Below are positions 15,558-23,892 of a DNA stretch of 59,772 nt, piece by piece; positions within the stretch are counted from its first letter, which is position 1; the number at the start of each line of letters is the position of its first letter. The DNA is from Candidatus Acidulodesulfobacterium acidiphilum. GTDB lineage: Bacteria > SZUA-79 > Acidulodesulfobacterales > Acidulodesulfobacteraceae. The DNA is taken from the NCBI GenBank assembly GCA_008534395.1, contig SHMQ01000014.1, forward strand, positions 1 through 59,772. The letters run 5' to 3'. Below the pieces are notes generated by a model. That model had not been told where the DNA came from, did no database searches, and was given only the letters and a program-made list of their open reading frames with translations. A program made the position numbers and the translations under genes.

Positions 15558-16637
15558 ATGGAAGAACTGAAAAAATTAAGAAAAGAGATAGACGATATCG
15601 ACAGAAATTTAGTCGAACTTCTTAACAAAAGAGGAAAAATTGCCCTGAAAGTCGGGCATATTAAATCGTCGAACAACAAGGCATACTACAATCCGTCAAG
15701 AGAAGGAGAGGTTTACAGGAACGTAATAAGCTATAACGAAGGGCCGTTAAAAGACGAACACCTTCAGAGTATTTTCAGGGAAATAATCTCAGCGTGCATT
15801 TCGGTTGAAGCGGGTATAAGAATAAGCTATTTCGGTCCCGAAGGAACGTTTACGCACCTTGCGGCGATAAAAAGGTTCGGCACTTCAAGGATGTTAATGC
15901 CCGTAAAAACCATCCCGGAGGTTTTTAATTCCGTTTCCAAAGGTCTTTCCGAATACGGCGTCGTTCCGGTGGAAAACACTATCGAGGGAATGGTGAACGC
16001 TACGTTCGATATGTTCGTAAACTCCGACGTGACGATAATAGGCGAAGAAGTTATTCCCATAAGCCATTTTCTTTTTTCGAAAGAAAACGATATTAAAAAT
16101 ATTAAAAAAATATATTCCCATCCTCAGGCTTTCGGGCAGTGCAGGAATTTTCTGGAAGAAAATTTTAAAAACGCAGAGCTTATAGATGCTTTTTCGACGG
16201 CAGACGCCTGTATTATGGCGTTTAACGAAAAAGGCGCTGCGGCTATAGCTTCGGAAGCGGCGGGCAGAATTTACGGTTTAAACGTTCTTTTGCCGCATAT
16301 AGAAGATTTCAGCAATAATTTTACAAGATTTTTAATCATTTCAAACGGCGAGAAAACCCATAAAACCGGCAACGATAAAACTTCTATTTTATTTTCTATA
16401 AAAAATTCGGTCGGAGCTCTTTTTAAAATATTGAAGCCTTTCTATGAAAACGAAATCAACATTACGAAAATAGAATCCAGACCGTCTAAAAAGTATAACT
16501 GGGATTATCTGTTTTTTATAGACGTAACATGCCACGAATCCGACGAAAAATTGAAAAAAGCTTTAAAATCCATCGAGGAATATACTATATTCGTTAAAAT
16601 TCTCGGTTCGTACGAATCTGCCGCAAAAAATATATAA
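15558..16637 (+). CDS. pheA: Bifunctional chorismate mutase / prephenate dehydratase (P-protein)
   Basis: It converts chorismate to prephenate and then to phenylpyruvate, the committed steps to phenylalanine. Order in the 359 residues: AroQ-type chorismate mutase (~1-85, LRKEIDDIDRNLVELLNKRG), prephenate dehydratase (~90-270, ISYFGPEGTFTHLAA, VVPVENTIEGMVNATFD, NNFTRFLII), and a C-terminal ACT domain (~275-355) with GALFKIL and KIESRPSK, the sites of Phe feedback inhibition in the family. It heads a run that continues with metF 20 bp downstream. Confidence 0.96.
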   Translation: MEELKKLRKEIDDIDRNLVELLNKRGKIALKVGHIKSSNNKAYYNPSREGEVYRNVISYNEGPLKDEHLQSIFREIISACISVEAGIRISYFGPEGTFTHLAAIKRFGTSRMLMPVKTIPEVFNSVSKGLSEYGVVPVENTIEGMVNATFDMFVNSDVTIIGEEVIPISHFLFSKENDIKNIKKIYSHPQAFGQCRNFLEENFKNAELIDAFSTADACIMAFNEKGAAAIASEAAGRIYGLNVLLPHIEDFSNNFTRFLIISNGEKTHKTGNDKTSILFSIKNSVGALFKILKPFYENEINITKIESRPSKKYNWDYLFFIDVTCHESDEKLKKALKSIEEYTIFVKILGSYESAAKNI

Positions 16638-16657
16638 GCAATAAAAAAAATAAAAAT

Positions 16658-17536
16658 ATGCCGAATAAACTAAAAGAAAATTTAGAAAATAACGTTTTCG
16701 TCTATACCTCTGAATTATCGCCGGAAAGAGGCGCAGACCTTTCAAAAATGAAAGATAATTACGGTTTGCTTAAAGACATAATTACGGCTTTCAATATTAC
16801 CGACAATCAGGGAGCAAATATGAAAATGTCGTCTCTTGCCGGTTCTATTTATATAAAACAGAACGGAGGAGAGCCTATTTTTCAGCAGACGTGCAGGGAC
16901 AGAAACCGCATGGCTTTAGAATCCGACCTGCTTGGCGCCGCGGCATTCGGAGTGCAGAACGTTCTTGCCTTAACGGGCGACTATATTTCGTTCGGCGACC
17001 ATAAACATGCAAAAGCCGTTTACGATATCGACTCCGTTAATTTAATAGAAATAATAAAAGGGCTTAATGCCGGAACGGACATGAACGGCAATAAGCTTAA
17101 CGGCCGTACTAATTTCTATATAGGAGCCGCCGTTAACCCTGAGTCGGAGCCGTTAGAACCTCAGCTTATAAAATTTGAAAAAAAAATTAGCGCAGGATGC
17201 GATTTTTTTCAGACTCAGGCCGTTTTCGACGTAAACAAGTATGCAAAATTTTACGATTTTTATAAAAGTTTTAAAGAAATAAAAATTATCGCCGGAATTT
17301 ATATACTCAAATCGGCTAAAACCGCACGCTATATGAATAAATTTATTCCCGGAATTTACATTACCGACGAGATTATAAACGAACTCGAAAACGCCTCCGA
17401 CCCTCTGAAGAAAGGTATCGAAATTGCCGCAAGAACCGCAAAAGAACTTAAACCTTTGGTTCACGGAATACACGTTATGGCTTTCGGTATCGAAGATAAA
17501 ATACCGCTTTTTTTACGGAATATGCTTGACATTTAG
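16658..17536 (+). CDS. metF: Methylenetetrahydrofolate reductase, MetF-type
   Basis: It reduces methylene-THF to methyl-THF, feeding methionine synthesis or the methyl branch of the Wood-Ljungdahl pathway. The 292-residue TIM-barrel protein shows CRDRNRMALESDLLGAAAFG, NVLALTGDY and the FFQTQAVFD strand. The related gene metV lies 4 kb downstream, past porGDAB and folD, so the FAD-binding MetF may work in a MetVF-type complex with ferredoxin or other donors rather than with NAD(P)H alone. It follows pheA by 20 bp; the por promoter overlaps its last codons. Confidence 0.92.
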   Translation: MPNKLKENLENNVFVYTSELSPERGADLSKMKDNYGLLKDIITAFNITDNQGANMKMSSLAGSIYIKQNGGEPIFQQTCRDRNRMALESDLLGAAAFGVQNVLALTGDYISFGDHKHAKAVYDIDSVNLIEIIKGLNAGTDMNGNKLNGRTNFYIGAAVNPESEPLEPQLIKFEKKISAGCDFFQTQAVFDVNKYAKFYDFYKSFKEIKIIAGIYILKSAKTARYMNKFIPGIYITDEIINELENASDPLKKGIEIAARTAKELKPLVHGIHVMAFGIEDKIPLFLRNMLDI

Positions 17537-17555
17537 GGTTTAAAAAGTGTATAAT
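17526..17555 (+). promoter_or_regulatory. Near-consensus sigma-70 promoter of the por operon
   Basis: TTGACA (17526-17531), an 18-bp spacer, and TATAAT (17550-17555). It starts within the last codons of metF and lies 46 bp before the first por gene, allowing por expression independent of pheA-metF. Confidence 0.72.
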
Positions 17556-17601
17556 TTTTAAAACACCGATATAAAAATTTTAAAAAAGGAAAAAATATAT
17601 T

Positions 17602-18171
17602 ATGATGAAAGAAATCAGAATACACGGCAGAGGCGGACAGGGTTCTGTTACTATGGCATCCATACTCGCCCTCAGTTTTTTCGACGACGGAAATTACTGT
17701 CAGGCATTTCCTTCTTTCGGTTCCGAAAGAACCGGCGCTCCCGTTCAGGCTTTTGCCAGATTTTCGGATAAACCTATCAGGACGAGGCATCAGATATACG
17801 AACCTGATTTCGTTATAGTTCAGGATATAACCCTTCTTAAATCGGTTCCGGTTTACAAAGGCATTAAAGACAGCGGCAAAATTCTTATAAATTCGGAAGC
17901 GCCCGTAAAAGACGTAATAAACGAACTCGGCGGAATTAAAGAAGATACGGTAGTAATGTTTCCGGCTTTAAAAATAGCTATGAAGATTTTAAACAAGCCT
18001 ATAGTAAATACGACTTTGCTCGGCGCATTTTCCGCATTAAGCGGCGTCGTTTCCATAGATTCGGTAAAAAAAGAAATAGAAAACAGATTCGGTTCAAAAT
18101 TGGGCAAGTTAAATGCCGAAGCGGCGCAGACAGCTTATAACTATATAAAAGGAGATAAAAGTGGATTTTAA
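17602..18171 (+). CDS. porG: Pyruvate:ferredoxin oxidoreductase gamma subunit
   Basis: The gamma subunit of four-subunit 2-oxoacid:ferredoxin oxidoreductases, which interconvert pyruvate + CoA and acetyl-CoA + CO2 with ferredoxin. The 189-residue protein shows the family start EIRIHGRGGQGSVTMASILA, followed by FPSFGSERTGAPVQAFARFS. AAGGA precedes the start (ATGATG). Gene order gamma-delta-alpha-beta matches the archaeal/acetogen-type enzyme. It overlaps the delta subunit by 11 bp. Confidence 0.93.
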   Translation: MMKEIRIHGRGGQGSVTMASILALSFFDDGNYCQAFPSFGSERTGAPVQAFARFSDKPIRTRHQIYEPDFVIVQDITLLKSVPVYKGIKDSGKILINSEAPVKDVINELGGIKEDTVVMFPALKIAMKILNKPIVNTTLLGAFSALSGVVSIDSVKKEIENRFGSKLGKLNAEAAQTAYNYIKGDKSGF

Positions 18172-18424
18172 GGTCGGAATAATTTCTATGCCGGGCGCGG
18201 CGCTTTCCAACAAAACAGGTTCCTTTGCCAACGAAACTCCGGTATTTAAGCATAAAACATGTACGGGATGCAATCTCTGTATATATTTCTGTCCGGAAGG
18301 CGTTATTTACGGCGATAAAAAAACTAAAATTTACGATTTCGATCCGGATTACTGCAAAGGATGCGGAATTTGCGCCGAAGAATGTCCGGTCGACGATATA
18401 GAAATGGTGCTTGTCGAAAAATAA
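18161..18424 (+). CDS. porD: Pyruvate:ferredoxin oxidoreductase delta subunit (2x[4Fe-4S] ferredoxin)
   Basis: An 87-residue ferredoxin-like electron-transfer subunit. Two CxxCxxCxxxCP-type cluster motifs are visible: CTGCNLCIYFCPEG and CKGCGICAEECPVD. It starts at GTG 18161, inside the end of the gamma gene and preceded by GGAG, giving an 11-bp overlap and coupled translation. It passes electrons from the TPP site to external ferredoxin. Confidence 0.94.
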   Translation: MDFKVGIISMPGAALSNKTGSFANETPVFKHKTCTGCNLCIYFCPEGVIYGDKKTKIYDFDPDYCKGCGICAEECPVDDIEMVLVEK

Positions 18425-18470
18425 TTTTAAAAGTGGACGTTAATAAATAAACTTAAACGGTGGATATAAT

Positions 18471-19643
18471 ATGAAACAAGTTTTGGAAGGTTCAATGGCT
18501 ATAGCGGACGGGGTCAGAATGGCGGAACCGCATGTTATCTCGGCTTATCCGATTACTCCGCAGACGCACATAGTCGAACATCTCTCTCAAATGGTTGCCG
18601 ACGGCGACTTAAAAGCGGAATTTATCATGGTTGAAAGCGAACATTCCGCCGCTTCCGTAGTTCTCGGCGCCAGCGCTTGCGGAGTAAGGACATATACCGC
18701 AACGGCGGCGCAGGGCTTGCTGTATATGGAAGAAGTAATTTATAATATTGCGGGTATGAGGCTTCCCGTCGTTATGACGTTAGCCAACAGGGCGATTTCG
18801 GCGCCGATAAATATATGGAACGATATGCAGGACGCTATGGCTATAAGAGATACGGGTGCAATTATGCTCGTAGCCGAGAATAACCAGGAAGCCTACGACA
18901 TGCATATACAGGCTTTTAAAATAGCCGAAAACAGGGACGTTATGCTTCCGGTAATAGTAAACGTGGACGGTTTTGTATTAACCCATACTTTTGAAGTAGT
19001 AGAAACCATAGACGGCATCGATAAAGTAAAAGAATACCTTCCTCCTATTAATATGGAATACAAATTAGACGTCGAAAATCCTTATTCTTTCGGTACGCTC
19101 GGAGAGCCTTCGGTTTATATGGAATCGAGATACAATATGTATAACGCGATGAAATATTCCGCCGGCGTAATCACAGACGCCGCAAAAGAATTTAAGGATA
19201 TGTTCGGCAGATTTTACGGAGGATTGACGGACGCTTACAAAATGGACGACGCTCAGACCGTAATAGTCGCCATGGGTTCGGTTCTAGGCACTATAAAAGA
19301 CGTAGTGGACGAGTTAAGGGAATCCGGAAAAAAAATCGGCGTTCTTAAAGTCCGTTCATTCAGGCCGTTTCCCGAAGAAGAAATCGTCAATGCCCTGAAA
19401 AACGTTAAAAACGTTATAGTAATAGAAAAGGCTACTTGTCCGGGAAAAGGCGGAATTCTTTCCGTAGAAATAAGAGATTCGCTGTTCAAGCATAAAATCA
19501 ATACGGTAAACGTAAACGGCTATACTATAGGTCTCGGCGGCAGGGATATTACGCCTAAAAATATAAAAGACCTGGTCGAAAGAGCCGAAAAAGAAGAAAA
19601 CGTCGACGGCGAATTTATAGGGCTGTCGCAGCAGTATCTATAA
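18471..19643 (+). CDS. porA: Pyruvate:ferredoxin oxidoreductase alpha subunit
   Basis: A 390-residue alpha subunit. The characteristic VLEGSMAIADGVRMAEPHVI, SAYPITPQTHIVE, ATAAQGLLYMEEV and RAISAPINIWNDMQDAMA are visible; the last matches pyruvate-type rather than 2-oxoglutarate-type enzymes in my judgement. With the other subunits it forms the pyruvate synthase/POR that links glycolysis and acetyl-CoA-based carbon fixation. Confidence 0.92.
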   Translation: MKQVLEGSMAIADGVRMAEPHVISAYPITPQTHIVEHLSQMVADGDLKAEFIMVESEHSAASVVLGASACGVRTYTATAAQGLLYMEEVIYNIAGMRLPVVMTLANRAISAPINIWNDMQDAMAIRDTGAIMLVAENNQEAYDMHIQAFKIAENRDVMLPVIVNVDGFVLTHTFEVVETIDGIDKVKEYLPPINMEYKLDVENPYSFGTLGEPSVYMESRYNMYNAMKYSAGVITDAAKEFKDMFGRFYGGLTDAYKMDDAQTVIVAMGSVLGTIKDVVDELRESGKKIGVLKVRSFRPFPEEEIVNALKNVKNVIVIEKATCPGKGGILSVEIRDSLFKHKINTVNVNGYTIGLGGRDITPKNIKDLVERAEKEENVDGEFIGLSQQYL

Positions 19644-19773
19644 GAAGAAACATCAAGAATTATTAAAGTACCTAATAAATCGGTTTGCGGCAGCGTCGGT
19701 TGAGGCTAAAAGCAAAAGCAGACAGAATAAAAATATCAATAAAACAATAAATTAAAAAATAGGAATATAAACC

Positions 19774-20670
19774 ATGCTGACGAAAGAAGAAACTCATAAC
19801 GAACTTTTTACCATGGGTCATACGGGCTGTTCGGGATGCGCCCAGTCTATGAGCGTAAAGCTTATAATGGAAATTCTCGGCAAGAACACGATAGCGACTA
19901 GCGCTACGGGATGCCTTGAGGTCTTTTCGACCCGCTGGCCGGAATCTTCGTGGAAAATTCCGTGGATACATTCCTTATTTGAAAATTCTGCTGCGGTGGC
20001 ATCGGGAATAGAAGCCGCGCTTAAATATATGGGTAAAAAAGACGAAATTACGGTTATTGCCCAGGGCGGAGACGGCGGAACGGCAGATATAGGACTTCAG
20101 GCTTTAAGCGGAATGTTTGAAAGAAATCATGACGTTTTATACATATGCTACGATAACGGCGCATACATGAATACCGGTTATCAGAGAAGCGGTTTAACGC
20201 CTTTAGATGCATATACTACGACCAGTCCTTCGGGAAAGCAGTCGTTCGGAAATAACAGGCCTAAAAAATATATGCCGGAAATTGCGATGGCGCACAGAAT
20301 TCCGTACACGGCAGTTTCGTCTGCCGGTTACCCTATGGACCTTCAGAAAAAGGTTAAAAAAGCTATGGCTATAAAGGGCACAAAATATTTACAGGTCGAC
20401 GTTCCGTGCGTTCCGGGATGGAAATACGAGCCGAAATATTCGGTAAAACTTGCTCAGCTTGCGGTTCAGACCGGACTTTATCCGTTGTTCGAAGCGGAAT
20501 ACGATAAAATAATTTCGGTAAAAAAAATAAGCAAGAAAGTTCCCGTAGAGGAATATCTTAAATTGCAGGGAAGATTTAAACACTTGTTTAAAGACGAAGC
20601 CGGCAGGGCAGAAATTGAAAAAATTCAAAAAATAGCTGACGATAATATCGAGCGTTTTGGATTAATGTAA
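19774..20670 (+). CDS. porB: Pyruvate:ferredoxin oxidoreductase beta subunit (TPP-binding)
   Basis: A 298-residue TPP-binding subunit. It has GHTGCSGCAQSMSVKLIMEI with cluster-ligand Cys residues near the N-terminus, the TPP motif GDGGTADIGLQALSG, and YDNGAYMNTGYQRSG-type sequence. The 130-bp gap before it holds a short AT-rich spacer and GGAA-type ribosome site. It ends TAATG, sharing one base with the folD start. Confidence 0.94.
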   Translation: MLTKEETHNELFTMGHTGCSGCAQSMSVKLIMEILGKNTIATSATGCLEVFSTRWPESSWKIPWIHSLFENSAAVASGIEAALKYMGKKDEITVIAQGGDGGTADIGLQALSGMFERNHDVLYICYDNGAYMNTGYQRSGLTPLDAYTTTSPSGKQSFGNNRPKKYMPEIAMAHRIPYTAVSSAGYPMDLQKKVKKAMAIKGTKYLQVDVPCVPGWKYEPKYSVKLAQLAVQTGLYPLFEAEYDKIISVKKISKKVPVEEYLKLQGRFKHLFKDEAGRAEIEKIQKIADDNIERFGLM

Positions 20671-21545
20671 TGATTTCCGATAATTCCGATATCCAAAAAA
20701 AGATAATCGACGGAAGGCTTATTGCAAAAAATATAGAATCTTCCATATCGGAAAAAGTAATCAAGTTAAAGAAAAACGGTATAGTTCCGGCTATCGCAGT
20801 AATATTAGTAGGCGATAATCCGGCTTCCGAAGTTTACGTCCGAAATAAAGATATTGCGGCGAAAAGATGCGGAATATTATCTAAAAAAGATATTTACCCC
20901 GCATCTTTAACCGAAAAAGAGCTTTTGAACAAAATCGACGAATTAAACAACGATCCATTAATTCACGGTATTCTGGTACAACTTCCGCTTCCCCCTCACA
21001 TAGACGAAAAAAAAATAATGGAAGCCATTAATCCTTCCAAAGACGTGGACGGATTTCATCCTTTAAACGTCGGTAAAATTTTCACCGAAAACGCCGCTTT
21101 TTATCCCTGCACCCCGTACGGTATATTAAAAATGCTGGATTTTTACGATATTTCCGTTAAAGGAAAAAACTGCGTCATTATAGGACAGAGCAACATTGTC
21201 GGCAAGCCTCTTGCCATTATGCTTATGAACAGGTATGCAACCGTTTCTTCTTTAAATATTTTTACCAAAGACGTAAAATCTATAGCTTCTAAAGCCGACG
21301 TTTTAATATCGGCTACCGGAAAGGCGCATCTTGTTGACGATGAATACGTAAAAGATGGTGCCGTAGTGATAGACGTAGGCATTTCAAATATAAACGGAAA
21401 ACTTTGCGGAGACGTAAATTTTGAAAAAGTCGTAAATAAAGTTTCAAAAATAACGCCGGTACCGGGCGGCGTAGGACCGCTGACGGTCGCCGTTTTAATG
21501 GAAAATACAGTAAAATCGGCTTCGGTGAAATCCGATATTAAATGA
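20670..21545 (+). CDS. folD: Bifunctional methylene-THF dehydrogenase / methenyl-THF cyclohydrolase
   Basis: FolD interconverts methylene-THF, methenyl-THF and formyl-THF with NAD(P)+. The 291 residues contain the catalytic Tyr/Lys pair in YVRNKDIAAKRCG, the signature LPLPPHIDEKKI, PSKDVDGFHPLNVGK and IGQSNIVGKPLA for nucleotide binding. Its TAATG overlap with porB shows coupled translation of pyruvate oxidoreductase and one-carbon genes. It provides the methylene-THF used by MetF and by the glycine cleavage T protein. Confidence 0.96.
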   Translation: MISDNSDIQKKIIDGRLIAKNIESSISEKVIKLKKNGIVPAIAVILVGDNPASEVYVRNKDIAAKRCGILSKKDIYPASLTEKELLNKIDELNNDPLIHGILVQLPLPPHIDEKKIMEAINPSKDVDGFHPLNVGKIFTENAAFYPCTPYGILKMLDFYDISVKGKNCVIIGQSNIVGKPLAIMLMNRYATVSSLNIFTKDVKSIASKADVLISATGKAHLVDDEYVKDGAVVIDVGISNINGKLCGDVNFEKVVNKVSKITPVPGGVGPLTVAVLMENTVKSASVKSDIK

Positions 21546-21606
21546 AAAAAAAATAATAAAAAAATTAATAAAAAAGACCTGCAAATATAAACAGAAATTA
21601 ATAATA

Positions 21607-21634
21607 TATAAATTATAAATTATAAATTATAAAT
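21607..21634. repeat. 7-bp tandem repeat, TATAAAT x4
   Basis: Four consecutive TATAAAT units precede metV, ending 8 bp before its start codon. The copies are identical, so the array is prone to slippage and could alter leader length or act as an AT-rich translation enhancer. Confidence 0.65.
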
Positions 21635-21642
21635 CATAGATT

Positions 21643-22299
21643 ATGATAGTATCTAAACAAAAAGATTTAGACGATATATTAAAAAAAATCAGAGGCTCGG
21701 TTTTTATTTTCGGCTGCGGTATATGTTCCGATACTTCCAGAACCGGAGGACCGAAAGAAGTTGAAGCAATGTCGAAAATTTTAACCGACCGGAATATTAC
21801 AGTCGAAGGAACATACGTTATAGACGCAATGTGCCATATCCAGAAAGTAAGAAAAGCGGTAAGAGATAATAAAGACGTTTTATTTAAAGCGCAGTCCGTT
21901 CTGGTTCTTTCATGCGGCAGCGGAGTGCAGTCCGCCGTATCTGCTCTGCCTGAAAATATAAAAGTCGTTTCCGGCGTTGACACAATGTTTCTGGGAAATA
22001 TCGAAAATCTTTCGTCGCTTAAAGAGATGTGTTCTTTATGCGGCAGCTGCGTGCTAAACGAAACAGGCGGAATATGCCCCGTAACCCTCTGCCCTAAAGG
22101 CCTGCTGAACGGACCTTGCGGCGGCATGAAAAATTATAAATGCGAAATAGACGAAAGCATGGATTGCGCTTGGGTAAGAATATACGAAAGGTCGATAGTC
22201 CAAAACACGCTCGAAGATATCAAAAAAACGGCAAAGCCTAAAGACTATTCGGTTAAAAAACCCGCCGCTACGCTTAAATTTACCGGTTCGCATAAATAA
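21643..22299 (+). CDS. metV: MetV-type methylene-THF reductase partner (MTHFR C-terminal domain)
   Basis: A 218-residue Cys-rich protein. The C-terminal half (CSLCGSCVLNETGGICPVTLC...GLLNGPCGG) matches the MTHFR_C/MetV zinc- or cluster-binding domain known from the acetogen MetVF reductase. The N-terminal half has FGCGICSDTSRTGGPKEVE and LSCGSGVQSAV. It probably binds MetF and passes electrons to its FAD. Unlike the usual adjacent metVF, here metV is 4.1 kb from metF, with porGDAB and folD between them. Confidence 0.85.
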   Translation: MIVSKQKDLDDILKKIRGSVFIFGCGICSDTSRTGGPKEVEAMSKILTDRNITVEGTYVIDAMCHIQKVRKAVRDNKDVLFKAQSVLVLSCGSGVQSAVSALPENIKVVSGVDTMFLGNIENLSSLKEMCSLCGSCVLNETGGICPVTLCPKGLLNGPCGGMKNYKCEIDESMDCAWVRIYERSIVQNTLEDIKKTAKPKDYSVKKPAATLKFTGSHK

Positions 22300-22358
22300 A
22301 ATATAACTAATCTCGCTTTAATATTAATAATATAAAAATAAAAGGGACGGAATTTTTT

Positions 22359-23453
22359 ATGAAAAGTTTTAACGTAAAAGCGCCGGATTATATTTATAAA
22401 ATAAATCCTTACATTCCGGGAAAACCCATAGAAGAAGTCGAAAGAGAAAAAGGGATTAAAAATATAGTCAAACTTGCGTCGAACGAAAACCCGCTCGGTC
22501 CTTCTCCTTTGGCTTTAAAAGCAATTAAGTCCGCGCTTAAAAACTTAAACAGATATCCCGACGGTTCCGGTTTTTATTTAAAACAGGAATTAGTTAAATT
22601 TTTTTCTAACTGCGGCAAGCTTGCTTCCGAAAATTTTATACTGGGAAACGGTTCAAACGAACTTATAGATATCGCGGTCAGGACGTTTTGCGAAAGAGAC
22701 GAAAATATAGTATCGCCTTTTCCGTCTTTCGTGGCGTATTATCTTGCCGGCGAACAGCTTGGAATAAAATTAAAAATAAGCAAACTAAAAGATTACGCTC
22801 TCGATTTAGACGATATGTATAAACTTATCGACGCAAAAACAAAAGTAGTTTTTATATCTAACCCTAATAATCCTACCGGAACGTTTTATTCTAACGATAA
22901 AATTATAAATTTTATAAAAAAGATTAAAGACGACGTTTTAATCATAGTCGATGAAGCGTACATAGAATATATAGGCAGGTCTCTTGCCGAAGACGTAAGC
23001 GTATCCGATTTTCCCAACGTTTTGATTCTTCGCACTTTTTCCAAGGTTTACGGACTTGCCGGACTAAGGATAGGCTACGGAATAGGGCATAAAGATTTAA
23101 TTTCGCTAATGGACAGGGTAAGAGAGCCTTTTAACGTAAATTCTCTTTCTTTGGCCGCAGCCGCGGCGGCTTTAAACGATGCAGAATATCTAAAAAAAGT
23201 TATAACGACCAACGAAACCGAAAAGAAATATCTTTACGGCGAATTTAAAAAAGCCGGATTAGAGTTCATCGAAACCGGAGCGAATTTTATACTCGTGAAA
23301 TTAAAAGGGCGAAAAGCAGCCGAAACGGCGGAAAAATTTTTGGAAGCGGGCGTTATAATAAGACCTATGGACAGATTCGGCTATGCCGATATGGTTAGAA
23401 TTACCATAGGGACGCACAAAGAAAACGTTAAATTCGTTAAAGCATTGCTTTAA
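22359..23453 (+). CDS. hisC: Histidinol-phosphate / aromatic aminotransferase
   Basis: A 364-residue class I/II PLP aminotransferase. Landmarks are KLASNENPLGPSPLA, the PLP lysine K229 in RTFSKVYGLAGLRIGYGIG, and SNPNNPTGT. By sequence it is HisC-like, but its position between pheA-side and aroF-tyrA-aroA genes, with no other his genes in view, suggests it acts on phenylpyruvate and 4-hydroxyphenylpyruvate or on prephenate. AAGGGA lies 10-16 bases before ATG 22359. Confidence 0.85.
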   Translation: MKSFNVKAPDYIYKINPYIPGKPIEEVEREKGIKNIVKLASNENPLGPSPLALKAIKSALKNLNRYPDGSGFYLKQELVKFFSNCGKLASENFILGNGSNELIDIAVRTFCERDENIVSPFPSFVAYYLAGEQLGIKLKISKLKDYALDLDDMYKLIDAKTKVVFISNPNNPTGTFYSNDKIINFIKKIKDDVLIIVDEAYIEYIGRSLAEDVSVSDFPNVLILRTFSKVYGLAGLRIGYGIGHKDLISLMDRVREPFNVNSLSLAAAAAALNDAEYLKKVITTNETEKKYLYGEFKKAGLEFIETGANFILVKLKGRKAAETAEKFLEAGVIIRPMDRFGYADMVRITIGTHKENVKFVKALL

Positions 23454-23536
23454 TCCAGCATAAAACAAAAAACATTTTGGATATATTATAATGATTAGAA
23501 AAAAACTTGCAATAAAAATGAAGAAAAAGGTGTCAG

Positions 23537-23625
23537 AAAAAGGTGTCAGATTTTATTTTACGCATACGAAAAGCAACAATTATAACGATAAAAGATTTTG
23601 CGTAAAATTAATCTGACACCTTTTT
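23537..23625. repeat. 89-bp palindromic element (MITE/REPIN-like), copy 2
   Basis: Nearly the same sequence as 13494-13580 but inverted: ends AAAAAGGTGTCAGATT and AATCTGACACCTTTTT, with inner complementary TTTTACGCA/TGCGTAAAA. An extra half-motif (AAAAAGGTGTCAG) is joined at its left, 23524-23536. It sits between hisC and hicB, so it marks the place where the aromatic operon is interrupted. Confidence 0.8.
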
Positions 23626-23636
23626 CGGATTAAAGC

Positions 23637-23665
23637 ATTGAAATAAATTTTACAATTATTTCAAT
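23637..23665. promoter_or_regulatory. 10-bp dyad over the hicBA promoter, probable operator
   Basis: ATTGAAATAA (23637-23646) and TTATTTCAAT (23656-23665) are exact inverted copies. The predicted -35 lies in the centre of the dyad and the right arm in the spacer, the expected place for an autorepressor site of a HicB-type antitoxin. Confidence 0.55.
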
Positions 23666-23677
23666 ATAAGATAAAAT
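23649..23677 (+). promoter_or_regulatory. Sigma-70-type promoter of hicBA
   Basis: TTTACA (23649-23654), 17 bp, TAAAAT (23672-23677); each hexamer matches consensus at five of six positions. The hicB start is 24 bp beyond the -10. Confidence 0.5.
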
Positions 23678-23700
23678 ATATGCTATCGGAGGTTGTCTGT

Positions 23701-23892
23701 ATGGATAAAGTAAAATTTGTTTATTGGCAGGATGAAAATTTTTGGCTCGGTTATCTATATGAATATCCGGATTATATTACGCAGGGAGAATCTTTCGATG
23801 AATTAAAGGAAAATCTTAAGGATATTTATAACGATATAATATCAAATGCCGTTCCTTATGTAAGAAAAATTGCCGAAATGGAAGTTGCATGA
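23701..23892 (+). CDS. hicB: HicB-type antitoxin
   Basis: A 63-residue HicB-like fold: KVKFVYWQDENFWLGYLYEYPDY is the partial RNase H-like strand set typical of HicB, followed by TQGESFDELKENLKDIYND. ATG 23701 is chosen because GGAGG (23689-23693) stands at ideal distance; ATG 23680 lies upstream of that ribosome site. There is no long C-terminal DNA-binding domain, so repression would rely on the short form or on the toxin complex. It overlaps hicA by 4 bp (ATGA). Confidence 0.85.
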   Translation: MDKVKFVYWQDENFWLGYLYEYPDYITQGESFDELKENLKDIYNDIISNAVPYVRKIAEMEVA

